Notes: a model not told the origin generated them from the sequence alone. 32,482 bases of DNA from Dehalococcoidia bacterium (GCA_028279505.1 JANQNP010000054.1:1-32482); one strand, 5' to 3'; shown: positions 18,295 to 26,346, counted from the stretch's first letter. Numbers and translations are program-made.

Positions 18295-19107
18295 CTAGTA
18301 GTCGAGCTCGCGGAGCCGGCGGATGCGCTCCTCGGTCGGCGGGTGGGTCGAGAAGAGCTGGCCGGCGTTGAGGCCGCCGAGCGGGTTGGCGATGTAGAGG
18401 TGCGCCGTCGCCTGCGAGACCTCGCGCGGCACCCGCTGGACGCCTGCCTCGATCTTGGCGAGCGCGGAGGCGAGGGCCTCCGGGTCGCCGACGGCACGCG
18501 CGCCGTCCACGTCCGCCTGGAACTCCCTCGAGCGGCTGATCGCGGCCTGGATGATCCCGGCGGCGATCGGGGCGATCAGCGCGGCGATCAGGGAGGCGAT
18601 GCCGTTGCGGCGGCCGCCGAACCAGAGCGCGAAGAAGGAGAGCATCGAGATCGCGCTCGCGATCGTGGCGACGACCGACGAGGTGAGGATGTCGCGGTTC
18701 TTGACGTGGGCCATCTCGTGGCCCAAGACGCCTCGGAGTTCGCGATCCGTCAGCATCTGGCGGATACCCGTGGTGACCGCGACGGCGGCGTGCTGCGGGT
18801 TGCGGCCGGTCGCGAAGGCGTTGGGCTGCGGGGTGTCCATGACGTAGACACGCGGCATCGGCATGTCGATGCGGTTCGCGACTTCCTCGATCATGGCGAA
18901 TAGACGCGGGTCTTGCTCGCGCTCGATCTCGTGCGCGCCGGATGAGCGCAGCACGATATCGGCGGAGAACCAGTAGGAACCGAAGTTCATGGCAACGGCG
19001 ATGCCGGCCGCGATGATGACGCCGCCCACGCCGCCCACGGCTCCGCCAACCGCGATCAAGAGACCGCTGATGGTGGCGAGCAGCACCACGGTACGCAGGT
19101 TGTTCAT
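18295..19107 (-). CDS. htpX: Zinc metalloprotease HtpX
   Basis: A 270-residue M48B membrane protease. Two N-terminal hydrophobic segments (about 8-28 and 30-50) are followed by NAFATGRNPQHAAVAVTTG, the zinc site HEMAH (130-134), two more hydrophobic segments, and SREFQAD, whose Glu is the third zinc ligand. The C-terminal FSTHPPTEERIRRL is typical. HtpX degrades misfolded membrane proteins during envelope stress. The ATG at 19107 has GGAG upstream. LRGV and SRSREF use CGA and TCG-AGG codons that form CCTCG on the plus strand. Confidence 0.96.
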   Translation of the reverse strand: MNNLRTVVLLATISGLLIAVGGAVGGVGGVIIAAGIAVAMNFGSYWFSADIVLRSSGAHEIEREQDPRLFAMIEEVANRIDMPMPRVYVMDTPQPNAFATGRNPQHAAVAVTTGIRQMLTDRELRGVLGHEMAHVKNRDILTSSVVATIASAISMLSFFALWFGGRRNGIASLIAALIAPIAAGIIQAAISRSREFQADVDGARAVGDPEALASALAKIEAGVQRVPREVSQATAHLYIANPLGGLNAGQLFSTHPPTEERIRRLRELDY

Positions 19108-19548
19108 GTTCGTTCAGACTCCAGTGCAATTGGCAATATCGGGGCCTGCGGGCCCACCAAGATCGTAGCACTGCCCTACCGGGGAGGGGTTATGAGGGTG
19201 CTAACGGGCGGTGAGGGTGAGGGTGGTTGAGGCGCTGGGCGCGCCGGGCCCCGCCTCGCCTGCGGGGACTGGAGCGGACGTCGAAGGCACAGCGGGTGCG
19301 GGCGCTGTGGAAGCGCTCGTTCCTAGCGGTGTTTGCCTTCGGCCGTGTTTGCCAACTTGTCTGGATCCCGCCCGCCCACCCGAATACCCAGCGGGGGCTT
19401 CGCCCCCGCACCCCCGATCCGGAATTCGCACCGGATCTCGTGCGGGGGACACACGGAGACGGGCGGAGCCCGTAGCAGAGCATCCGGCCTACACGAAAAA
19501 GGGCCGCCCGTGAGGGCGGCCCTTTGTTCTCAGACCGGGAGCTCGCGG
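19108..19548. other. 441-base intergenic region with a chain of hairpins
   Basis: There is no convincing gene here; open frames are short, differ in all frames and have no family match. The right half carries successive inverted repeats: CCCCGC/GCGGGG (19249-19267), GCGCT/AGCGC (19302-19316), GCGGGGGC-TTC-GCCCCCGC (19391-19409), GATCCGG/CCGGATC (19416-19437), ACGGGC-GGA-GCCCGT (19459-19473) and the terminator at 19498-19525. On the left, TGC-TACGAT (19170-19162, minus strand) is a possible extended -10 for htpX. It could be a dispersed intergenic repeat or a structured RNA. Confidence 0.5.
19498..19525 (-). terminator. Intrinsic terminator of the acyl-CoA dehydrogenase operon
   Basis: AAAGGGCCGCCC-GTGA-GGGCGGCCCTTT is a perfect 12-bp stem. 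Read on the minus strand it ends in a run of five T (19500-19496), directly after the acyl-CoA dehydrogenase stop at 19549. Confidence 0.88.
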
Positions 19549-20664
19549 TTAGATGCCGAGCTGCTGGGCGACCAGCTCGCGGTGGTAGTCGGCGTCGCCG
19601 AATGCCAGTTCCGCGCGCTTCTGGCGGCGGAAGTAGAGCTGGATCTTGTAGTCCTTGGTGAAGCCGATGCCGCCGTGGATCTGCTGGCCGTGGGCGACGA
19701 CGCGGCGCGTGGCCTCGGAGCACCAAGCCTTCGCCATGTTGACGGACATCTGGGTGTCCTCGGCCGGCTGGTCGGTGGCGAGGGACCAGGCCGCCTTGTA
19801 CATGATGAAGCGAGAGCCGTCGACGTCGGTGACCATGTCAGCGCACTTGTGCTGGATGGCCTGGAACGAGCCGATGGGGCGACCGAACTGGACGCGCTCC
19901 TTGGCGTAGTCGACGGAGATCTCGAAGTCCATCTGGGCGAGGCCGACGAGGTAGGCGCACTCGGCGACGGTGTAGCGATTCAGGACCGGCTCGAGCGCGG
20001 CCCATCCGCCGCCGTCGGTGCCGAGGAGCTGACCGGTGGCGCCGTTGAGCTTGACCTCGGCCTGCTTGTCGCGGGCGATGGTCTGGAGCTGGGTGACTTC
20101 GACGCCGGGCTGGTCGGTGGCGACGATGCCGAGCGTGACGCCGTTGCTGCTGCGACCGGCGACGACCATGTAGTCGGCGACGTTGGCGTCGGGGACGAAG
20201 AGCTTGGTGCCGTTGAAGGTGACTTCGTCACCGCTGACGGTGGCCTCCGCCTGGACGCCCTCTTCGTCGAAGCGGGCGGACGGCTCGGTCAGGGCGAGCG
20301 TGAAGATGACGTCGCCGCTGGCGATGCGGGGGAGGAACTCCGCCTTCTGGGCGTCGGAGCCGATCTCCATGATCGGGACCGCGCCGCCGAGGACGGTGGA
20401 CATGAAGGGTCCGGGGACGAGCGCCCGGCCGAACTCCTCGAGGAGGACGCAGAGGTCCAGGAAGTCGAAACCGGCGCCGCCGTGCTCCTCGGGGACGAGG
20501 AGACCCTGCCAACCCTGCTCGGCCATCTTCGACCAGAGCTCGGGGCTGTAGCCGGCCTCGTCCTCTTCCATGTCGCGCACGAGCTGCTCGGGACTCTCGT
20601 TCTCGAGGAAGTCACGCGCGCTGTTCTTCAGCAGTTCCTGGGTTTCGCTCAGGCCTAGGTCCAC
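19549..20664 (-). CDS. Acyl-CoA dehydrogenase, probable beta-type subunit
   Basis: A 371-residue flavoprotein of the acyl-CoA dehydrogenase family from GTG 20664 (AGGAG 7 bases upstream). Visible family blocks are ETQELLKNSARDFLEN, GLLVPEEHGGAGFDFLDL, FTLALTEPSARFDEEG, RVQFGRPIGSFQAIQHKCADM and HGQQIHGGIGFTKDYKIQLYFRR. The usual YEGT catalytic block is absent; the C-terminus reads FGDADYHRELVAQQ. Together with the adjacent second dehydrogenase this resembles alpha/beta heterotetrameric enzymes such as steroid-degrading FadE pairs, in which one subunit lacks the catalytic base. It oxidises an acyl-CoA and passes electrons to ETF. The substrate is unknown. Confidence 0.93.
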   Translation of the reverse strand: MDLGLSETQELLKNSARDFLENESPEQLVRDMEEDEAGYSPELWSKMAEQGWQGLLVPEEHGGAGFDFLDLCVLLEEFGRALVPGPFMSTVLGGAVPIMEIGSDAQKAEFLPRIASGDVIFTLALTEPSARFDEEGVQAEATVSGDEVTFNGTKLFVPDANVADYMVVAGRSSNGVTLGIVATDQPGVEVTQLQTIARDKQAEVKLNGATGQLLGTDGGGWAALEPVLNRYTVAECAYLVGLAQMDFEISVDYAKERVQFGRPIGSFQAIQHKCADMVTDVDGSRFIMYKAAWSLATDQPAEDTQMSVNMAKAWCSEATRRVVAHGQQIHGGIGFTKDYKIQLYFRRQKRAELAFGDADYHRELVAQQLGI

Positions 20665-20727
20665 GTCCGGCTCCTGTTCAGTGCGTGCCCGCTCGATGGA
20701 GTCGGGACGCGTTCGCTCAAATTGGTC

Positions 20728-20748
20728 GGCGCTCCCAGGGGGAGCGCC
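20728..20748 (-). terminator. Intercistronic hairpin between the dehydrogenase genes
   Basis: GGCGCTCCC-AGG-GGGAGCGCC is a perfect 9-bp stem in the 90-base gap between the two same-strand genes. The minus-strand tail GACCAATTT is only weakly U-rich, so partial termination or an mRNA stability element is likely. Confidence 0.45.
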
Positions 20749-20754
20749 GGTTCA

Positions 20755-21975
20755 CTAACCGCGAGGCAGCCCAAGGCCGCGGGTCGCGATGACGTTTCGC
20801 TGGATCTCGGACGAGCCCGAGAAGATGGTGTGCGGCACCGACCCGACGTAGTCACGGGTGAACTCGGCGCTCATGGGCGAGTGGTCGCCCTCTTCCTGCC
20901 AGACGTTGGCGTAGAGCCCGAACACCTTGGTGCCGGTGCGCGCCAGGCGCTGGTGGATCTCCGACCCGAACATCTTGTTCACGGATGCTTCGTAGTTGGG
21001 GACCATGCCGCTGTTCTGCATCGAGACGATGCGGAAGGCGAAGTTGAAGAGCACGCCGATCTCGAGGTGGCGCTCGGCGATCTCGTGGCGCAGTGCCCGC
21101 CAGTCCTGGCGGACGTGCTTGTTGCCGTCCTCGGACTTGCCGTAGTCGAGGAGGCGGGTGAGGTTCCGCTCGTAGGAGATGGCGCCGGAGATACCGGAGC
21201 GCTCGAAGTCGAGCAGGGTCATGCCGACGTACCAGCCGCGGTTCTCCTCGCCGACGATGTTGGCGGCGGGGACGCGGACGTCCTCGAAGAAGGTCTCGTT
21301 GAACGGCTCGTTCCAGCCCATGTCGACGATCGGCCGGACGGTGATGCCCGGGGTGTTGATGTCCATGACGATGAAGCTGATGCCGCGGTGCTTGGGCGCT
21401 TCCGGGTCGGTGCGGACGAGGGCGAAGAGCCAGTCCGCGTACTGCGCGCCGGAGGTCCAGATCTTCTGACCGTTGATGACGTAGTCGTCGCCGTCGCGGG
21501 TGGCCCGGGTCTGGAGCGAGGCGAGGTCGGAACCGGCGCTCGGCTCGGAGTAGCCCTGGGCCCAGGCGACCTCACCGGAGAGGACGCGCGGGAGGTGCTC
21601 CGCCTTCTGCTCGTCGGAGCCGTGGACGATCATCGTCGGGCCGAGGAGCGAGACGCCCATGCCGCCGACGGGCGGCGCGGCCGACTTGGCCATCTCCTGG
21701 TTGTAGATGAACTGCTCCATGACCGAGAGGCCGGCTCCGCCGTACTCCTTCGGCCAGTGGGGCGCGACCCAACCCTTTTCGGCCAGGGCGTCGGCCCAGT
21801 CCATCGCGCGCTTCTGCGCGTGGGGGTTGTCGGACTTTCGGTCGGCCTGCCAGCCGCCGCTGAAGCCCTCGCCGCCTTCTTCCGAGCCGCGGTAGTCGTC
21901 CGGGAGCCGTTCCTTGATGAAGGTGGCGACCTCTTCACGGAATGCTGCTTGCTCTGGGCTGTCGCTCCAGTCCAT
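20755..21975 (-). CDS. Acyl-CoA dehydrogenase, probable alpha-type subunit
   Basis: A 406-residue acyl-CoA dehydrogenase. The ATG at 21975 (MDWSDSPEQAAFREEV) has GGAGG 8 bases upstream and is preferred to the longer open frame. Family blocks are GWVAPHWPKEYGGAGLS, QGYSEPSAGSDLASLQTRA (FAD and substrate contact), INGQKIWTSGAQYADW and the C-terminal FSGSSEIQRNVIATRGLGLPRG. The position of the classical catalytic Glu (YEGT) is Ser here, as in FadE-like heteromeric dehydrogenases whose base lies in another helix. It is the first gene of a two-gene unit with the dehydrogenase at 19549. It has its own promoter at 22116-22144. Confidence 0.94.
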   Translation of the reverse strand: MDWSDSPEQAAFREEVATFIKERLPDDYRGSEEGGEGFSGGWQADRKSDNPHAQKRAMDWADALAEKGWVAPHWPKEYGGAGLSVMEQFIYNQEMAKSAAPPVGGMGVSLLGPTMIVHGSDEQKAEHLPRVLSGEVAWAQGYSEPSAGSDLASLQTRATRDGDDYVINGQKIWTSGAQYADWLFALVRTDPEAPKHRGISFIVMDINTPGITVRPIVDMGWNEPFNETFFEDVRVPAANIVGEENRGWYVGMTLLDFERSGISGAISYERNLTRLLDYGKSEDGNKHVRQDWRALRHEIAERHLEIGVLFNFAFRIVSMQNSGMVPNYEASVNKMFGSEIHQRLARTGTKVFGLYANVWQEEGDHSPMSAEFTRDYVGSVPHTIFSGSSEIQRNVIATRGLGLPRG

Positions 21976-22115
21976 CTGGTTTCCCTCCGTCGCCGGCCGT
22001 TCGGTCCCGTGCACAGGTACCGACGTGGCGCGTGCTCATGCGGTGTGTCCGGTCGCTGCGCGCCGCTGGGCAACGCGCACGGCACAGCGGGGCGCCGCAG
22101 CCCCGATGCGAGCGC

Positions 22116-22144
22116 ATCATCGCGGGAAGCGCGCGGCGGGTCAA
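22116..22144 (-). promoter_or_regulatory. Promoter of the acyl-CoA dehydrogenase pair
   Basis: On the minus strand: TTGACC (22144-22139), 17 bp, GATGAT (22121-22116). A palindrome GATGCG-AG-CGCATC (22118-22105) covers the end of the -10 and the expected start point, a plausible repressor operator. Confidence 0.55.
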
Positions 22145-22180
22145 CCGCCTGACGTTTCACCGGCAGATGACGAATTGGTA

Positions 22181-22209
22181 TTGACCGGGGGCGGTTGGGT
22201 CCCGATGAT
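22181..22209 (+). promoter_or_regulatory. Promoter of the serine-hydrolase/coiled-coil gene
   Basis: TTGACC (22181-22186), 17 bp, GATGAT (22204-22209), about 70 bases before the GTG at 22279. The hexamers and spacing are the same as in the divergent promoter. Confidence 0.55.
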
Positions 22210-22278
22210 TCCCGCCCTCGCTCGCGCGTCGTGAATCGAATCGTGGGTGTGGATAACTGAGTTACCACTTCTGGCGGG

Positions 22279-24408
22279 GTGGACGTGCGTCCGATCCTCG
22301 GTGGCCTGCTGGCCGCCAGCATCCTGATCGTGCTCGCCGGCAACCCCGGTCTGGTGGCGCACGCGCAGACCAGCCCCGACTTCGCGGAGATGTGCTCGGC
22401 GGTGCGCGCCCTCGATGGGCGCGATGGCGTGCGGCTGGGCCTGGTGGTGCACGATCTGCAGAGCGGCGAGCGCTGCGAGGTGCACGCCGACGAGAGTTTC
22501 CGCTCCGCGTCGCTGTACAAGCTGGTGGTACTGGCCGAGGCGCACCGGCAGGTCGCCGAGGGTCAGTTCTCCCTCGATGAGCCGCTGCTGATCGAGCCGC
22601 GTCACGCGATCGACGACCCGCCGGCGTTGCAGCCGGCGTTCAGCATCGAGCGGCCGGCGAGCGAAGCGGCGCGGCGGATGATCCAGTCGTCGACGAACTC
22701 GGACGCGCTGGCGCTGCGCGAGCGGCTCGGCGAGGAGGCGGTCGACGCGCTGCCGATCGCCCTCGGGATGGAGTCGACGCGGCTGGGCGAGGAGTTCGTC
22801 ACGACGCCGGACGACATCGCGACGTTCTTCGCAGCGCTCGACCGCGGCGAGCTGGTCGACGCGGAGCAGAGCGAGGCGATGCTGGAGCTGCTGCGCGGGC
22901 AGCTGGTGGACGAGCTGATCCCGGCAGCGCTGCCGCCGGAGACCGAGGTAGCGCACAAGACAGGGACACTGAGCGAGTTTCTGCACGACGCCGGGATCGT
23001 CTACGCGCCGGGTGGCCGCTACACGCTGGTGGCGATGACCCAGCATCCGTTCAACGAAACGAACGCCGCGGATCTGATCCGCGAGGTGGCGACGCGGGTG
23101 TTCGACCACTACGCGCTCGCGCCGGGATCCGAGCCGCTGCTCGCGCCAGCCGCGCAGCAGCAGGAGTCTGCGTCGGGGATCGCGAGCGGGGTGATCGCGG
23201 GCCTCGAGGCGGGTCGGGCCTCGGGTGGTGGGGGGAACGCAGGCGGTGACGCGGGGGCGGTGATCCCGGCGCTGGACACGGCGGCGGAGCCGGCGGGGGC
23301 CGCGAACTCCGGGTTTGACCTGCCGGGGATCTCCTCGCTGGGATCGAGGGAAGCTGCCCTCGGCGCGATTGCGGTGTCGGGAATCGCAGCACTATTAGGG
23401 GTTTTCACCTACGGAATGCGGCTGCGGCGGTCTCAGGGGGCTGTCTACAATCGCGGAGCAGTCAACGCCGTGGCGGGCGGGGGAGAACGGAGAGCGCTTA
23501 TGCGTCTCGGAATCCGCAAAGCTGAACCAGCAGACGAGCAGATCGTCGAAGAGGAGACCGCCGTGGTCCCGGCTTCGGCGTCGGTCGCGGAGATCGAAGC
23601 TCAGCCCGTCATGCCATCGCCCCGCCTGGAGCGGATGGCGGAGTTCTTCGCCTCGCAGCAGCACCTGCTCGAGTCGATCCGGCAGCAGTACGAGGACGAG
23701 ATGCAGCCGCTCAACGCGCTGCTCGCTCGGCAGAGCTTCACGCAGCAGCGTCTGCTCGCGAACCTCGAGAACCGGTTGCGGCCGCTGAACGAGTACGCCG
23801 ACGGCGAAGAGGCGAACCTGGACGCGCTCGAGCAGCGGATGCTGGAGCAGGGTCCGGACTTCATCCAGCGCTCGTTCTCCGAGTACCTGGAGACGCAGCG
23901 CCAGCGGATCGCTGAGACGCGCGACCAGATCGATGACCAACGGCTGCCGCTGCTCGCCTACGGCGAGGAGCAGCGGGACGCGGTCGAGGTGGCGCTCAGC
24001 CGCTTCGATGCGGACATCGAGGCGCTCGAGCTGAACATCGCCGAGCAGCGGAAGCTGCTGATGCGGATGCTGGATGCGATGCGCTCGGACAGCTTCGTCG
24101 CGGTGAAGCAGTTCCTGGAGTCGCGCGAGCTGACGATGTCCGAGCTTGCCGACACGGGGGTCACCGACCCGGGGCAGATCGGCCAGTCGGTGCAGAACCT
24201 GCGCGCGGCGGTCGACGCGATGGCGAGCCAGTCGGTGCACATCCAATCGGTGCTGGAGGCCACGGACACCGCGGACGAGCGGCTCGTCGAGAGCGCGCCG
24301 GGCAGCGGTCCGTACCCGCTGCCGGAGCTGGGCTCGTTCGAGGAGGCCCTCGCAGAGCTGGAGACGGCGGAAGCCGTCGAGGCCGACGAGACGGTGGCCG
24401 GCGGGTAG
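22279..24408 (+). CDS. Secreted class A beta-lactamase-like serine hydrolase fused in frame to a coiled-coil protein
   Basis: One uninterrupted frame of 709 residues. The N-terminus is a signal-like hydrophobic segment (about 5-29). Residues 35-280 are a beta-lactamase2-type domain with SxxK S78-LY-K81 (SASLYK), an S-x-N-like STN (138-140) and KTG (227-229, HKTGTLSEFLHDAG). A low-complexity Gly/Ala linker (about 285-345) and one membrane segment (about 360-379) follow, then RLRR. From residue 408 the rest (about 300 residues) is a cytoplasmic-looking Glu/Gln/Arg-rich coiled coil. The codons at 23388-23500 are atypical (CTA, TTA, AAT, AGA, CTT). TACAAT (23446-23451) and GGAG lie before ATG 23500, so the coiled-coil half may be a separate gene that shares the frame. 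The hydrolase could be a penicillin-interacting enzyme or an inactive sensor domain. Confidence 0.8.
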   Translation: MDVRPILGGLLAASILIVLAGNPGLVAHAQTSPDFAEMCSAVRALDGRDGVRLGLVVHDLQSGERCEVHADESFRSASLYKLVVLAEAHRQVAEGQFSLDEPLLIEPRHAIDDPPALQPAFSIERPASEAARRMIQSSTNSDALALRERLGEEAVDALPIALGMESTRLGEEFVTTPDDIATFFAALDRGELVDAEQSEAMLELLRGQLVDELIPAALPPETEVAHKTGTLSEFLHDAGIVYAPGGRYTLVAMTQHPFNETNAADLIREVATRVFDHYALAPGSEPLLAPAAQQQESASGIASGVIAGLEAGRASGGGGNAGGDAGAVIPALDTAAEPAGAANSGFDLPGISSLGSREAALGAIAVSGIAALLGVFTYGMRLRRSQGAVYNRGAVNAVAGGGERRALMRLGIRKAEPADEQIVEEETAVVPASASVAEIEAQPVMPSPRLERMAEFFASQQHLLESIRQQYEDEMQPLNALLARQSFTQQRLLANLENRLRPLNEYADGEEANLDALEQRMLEQGPDFIQRSFSEYLETQRQRIAETRDQIDDQRLPLLAYGEEQRDAVEVALSRFDADIEALELNIAEQRKLLMRMLDAMRSDSFVAVKQFLESRELTMSELADTGVTDPGQIGQSVQNLRAAVDAMASQSVHIQSVLEATDTADERLVESAPGSGPYPLPELGSFEEALAELETAEAVEADETVAGG
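23446..23502 (+). promoter_or_regulatory. Possible internal promoter and start site
   Basis: TACAAT (23446-23451) lies about 50 bases before ATG 23500, which has GGAG 8 bases upstream. Codon bias is lost between 23388 and 23500. This would allow independent expression of the 302-residue coiled-coil part. No good -35 is visible. Confidence 0.4.
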
Positions 24409-24440
24409 CCCCCACCTCAGGTCCAACTGTCTAGACCAGG

Positions 24441-24467
24441 AGAACGCGGCCCCGGGGGCCGCGTTCT
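24441..24467. terminator. Terminator between convergent genes
   Basis: AGAACGCGGCCC-CGG-GGGCCGCGTTCT is a perfect 12-bp stem with a 3-nt loop, followed by a short TCG. It lies between the serine-hydrolase/coiled-coil gene (plus) and the flavin reductase (minus). Confidence 0.75.
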
Positions 24468-24516
24468 TCGTGTCACGCGGTCTCGTGTGACGTGTCCGAA
24501 CGGCTGCGACTCGTCG

Positions 24517-25329
24517 CTAGTCGGGCTCGCCGAGGACGACGCCGCCGGAGAGGTCGAGCTTGTCGGCGTCGTCGATGTCGAGGTCGGCGGCGAGCTCCGA
24601 GACGTCGACGATGTTGCCGCGCTGGACCTCGTCGGCGAGTTGGCCCTCGATCTCCTCGCGGCGCTCGCGGGCCTCGGTGGTGAGTTCGAGCTCCTCGGCG
24701 ATGCGCTCGGCGAGGATGCGTTCGGGGGCCTCGAGGTCGCGCGGGGGACGGGCCTCCTGCTCGCGGTCGAGCGTGGAGTAGGCGGTGCCGCCGAGGTAGA
24801 GGAGCGGGCGATCCTCGCCGGCGTCGGTGCGCCAGCGCTCGCCGAACGAGGCGGGGTCGACATGGACGGCCATGACCTCTGCGATGTAGACGACGTGATC
24901 GCCGAAGGGGAGCTGGTGGCGGACGCCAGCCTCGATCCAGGCGGCGCAGCCCTCGATCAGTGGGGCGCTGACGCGGGCGGGCGCGAAGTGGGCGAGCTGG
25001 GCGGCCTCGAGCTTGTCGACGTGCTCGCCGGAGAGCGCGCCGAGGTACTGGACGTGGTGGAGCATCGGGCGCTTGGGGATGTTGAGGGCGAACTCCTCGG
25101 CGTGGTCGATCATGTCGACGGAGTAGCGCGACTGCTCGATGGCGATGGCGATCAGGGCGGGGTCCGAGGAGACGGGCATGTGCCAGGCGAGGGGCATGAC
25201 GTTGGAGCGCCCTCGCCAGGTGGTGGTGACGAGGACGACGGGGCCGCCCATCAGGATGCGGGCGGCGGTCGAGAGCGGGCGGCGCTCGATCGACTCGGGT
25301 GCGGGCTGGAGCAGGGGGGTGTCGGTCAC
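24517..25329 (-). CDS. Flavin reductase-like domain protein with charged C-terminal extension
   Basis: A 270-residue protein from GTG 25329 (GAGG 5 bases upstream). Residues 15-180 form a flavin reductase-like split barrel: PVVLVTTTWRGRSNVMPLAWHMPVSSDP, ALIAIAIEQSRYS, EFALNIPK, and GDHVVYIAEVMAVHVDP. Such proteins bind FMN and reduce flavin or act as small flavoenzymes. The last 80 residues are strongly charged and helical (EERIAEELELTTEARERREEIEGQLADE) and end in LDLSGGVVLGEPD; this extension is unusual for the family. A TATACT -10-like box lies at 25385-25390 just after the response regulator stop, so it may be transcribed alone or with the regulator. Confidence 0.85.
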   Translation of the reverse strand: MTDTPLLQPAPESIERRPLSTAARILMGGPVVLVTTTWRGRSNVMPLAWHMPVSSDPALIAIAIEQSRYSVDMIDHAEEFALNIPKRPMLHHVQYLGALSGEHVDKLEAAQLAHFAPARVSAPLIEGCAAWIEAGVRHQLPFGDHVVYIAEVMAVHVDPASFGERWRTDAGEDRPLLYLGGTAYSTLDREQEARPPRDLEAPERILAERIAEELELTTEARERREEIEGQLADEVQRGNIVDVSELAADLDIDDADKLDLSGGVVLGEPD

Positions 25330-25384
25330 CGGTACCTCGTTCGCAGCGGCCCTCTGACTCGGCGGCGGTGGGGCGCCGGGGCGT

Positions 25385-25390
25385 GAGTAT
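25385..25390 (-). promoter_or_regulatory. Possible -10 box upstream of the flavin reductase
   Basis: TATACT on the minus strand, in the 70-base gap between the response regulator and the flavin reductase. No convincing -35 is seen at normal spacing. Confidence 0.35.
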
Positions 25391-25399
25391 ACGAGGCGG

Positions 25400-26059
25400 T
25401 TAGCTGGACTCGGTGAAGCGGTAGCCGACGTTGCGGACGGTCTCGATGAAGGGCTCCTGGTCCTCGATCTTTGCACGGATGCGCCGGACGTGGACGTCGA
25501 CGGTGCGGGAGCCGCCGTAGTAGTCGTAGCCCCAGACCTGGTTGAGCAGCGCCTCGCGGGTGAAGGGCTTGCCGGGGCTGGAGGCGAGGAAGCGGAGGAG
25601 CTCGTACTCCTTGTAGGTGAGGTCGACGACGTTGCCGTTGACGGTGACCTTGTAGCGCTCCACGTCGATCTCGAGGCTGCCGCGTCGCAGGACCTCGCCG
25701 GTTTCGTCCTCGGCCTCGTCGGTGGAGTGGAGGCGGCGCGCACGGGCGCGGAGCTCGATGGGGACGGGCGGCGAGAAGATGAAGTCGTCGACGGCCTCGA
25801 TGGCCGCGGCGTTCATCACCGTGAGGTCGTCGACGAGGGCGATCAGGGCGATGCCGTCGCGGTTCAGGAGGTCGAGCGCGGGGCCGGGGGGCACGAGAGC
25901 GCAGTCGACGATCAGCAGTTCGGGCTGCCACTGGACGAGGGAGGCGACGCCTCGTTCGACGTTGGTTTCGGTGCGCACGACGGCGTCGTCGCTGCTGAGT
26001 GCAGCGTCGACGGCCTGGATGTTGGCCGGGAGGTCAGAGAGCAACAAGACGCGGCGCAT
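25400..26059 (-). CDS. OmpR/PhoB-type response regulator with atypical receiver
   Basis: A 219-residue regulator from ATG 26059 (MRRVLLLSDLPAN). The receiver domain keeps the phospho-acceptor-like Asp52 (ELLIVDCALVP). It lacks the usual N-terminal acidic pair (SDLP instead of DDE), and the conserved Lys-Pro is replaced (SPPVPIEL), so normal phosphotransfer is doubtful. The C-terminal winged helix is canonical: LTYKEYELLRFLASSPGKPFTREALLNQVWGYDYYGGSRTVDVHVRRIRAKIE and VRNVGYRF. No kinase is adjacent. TACACT sits exactly 7 bases before the ATG, so the mRNA may be leaderless. ERG uses rare CGA. Confidence 0.92.
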   Translation of the reverse strand: MRRVLLLSDLPANIQAVDAALSSDDAVVRTETNVERGVASLVQWQPELLIVDCALVPPGPALDLLNRDGIALIALVDDLTVMNAAAIEAVDDFIFSPPVPIELRARARRLHSTDEAEDETGEVLRRGSLEIDVERYKVTVNGNVVDLTYKEYELLRFLASSPGKPFTREALLNQVWGYDYYGGSRTVDVHVRRIRAKIEDQEPFIETVRNVGYRFTESS

Positions 26060-26346
26060 GGCGCCAGTGTAGTGCGGATGACGACTCGGAGGCGCCGGGG
26101 AGACCACGGATGCAGTGATTCACCGGTGATTCACCCCGGCGTGCGCGGGCGCTCAGATGCGACGCTTCCGCCCTCGATCGTGGCGCTGCTATCATCCGGG
26201 CCCGCAGGGAGGCGGAAGAGCGGCACCGCCCCCTGCCGATCGCTGGAGCGTGCGCTCCGGCGTGACTCCTCGCCGACCGCTCGGACCACTGGTTCGGGTG
26301 CGGGCGGGTCGCCGACCATGCCGCGATCGAACGCCTGGGATCCCCG
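26060..26346. other. 287-base divergent intergenic region
   Basis: It lies between the response regulator (minus) and the ABC ATPase (plus). It holds the regulator's -10, a TATCAT (26190-26195) that could be the ATPase -10, and a leader of about 145 bases with a hairpin GGAGC-GTGC-GCTCC. No gene is visible. Confidence 0.45.
26066..26071 (-). promoter_or_regulatory. -10 box placing transcription start at the ATG (leaderless)
   Basis: TACACT on the minus strand ends 7 bases before A of the response regulator ATG (26059). No ribosome binding site lies in between. No good -35 is seen. Confidence 0.4.

Larger units (their letters stand above)
21976..22278. other. 303-base divergent intergenic region
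   Basis: It separates the dehydrogenase operon (minus) from the serine-hydrolase gene (plus). It contains two oppositely oriented promoters with identical hexamers (TTGACC, 17 bp, GATGAT) and two palindromes, GATGCG-AG-CGCATC (22105-22118) and the bulged GTGGATAAC-TGA-GTTACCAC (22249-22268). No gene is visible. Confidence 0.6.

Noticed and set aside
17606..19171. Minus-strand 521-codon frame over the histidine kinase and htpX
   Set aside because: It crosses two real genes and a terminator in a different frame from htpX. The composition is typical of an antisense shadow.
19391..19473. Possible CRISPR array, because of regularly spaced hairpins
   Set aside because: The inverted repeats differ from one another; there is no repeated unit with constant spacers and no cas gene.
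19190..19726. Minus-strand frame crossing the intergenic hairpins
   Set aside because: It overlaps the acyl-CoA dehydrogenase 3' end and the terminator, and the translation has no family features.
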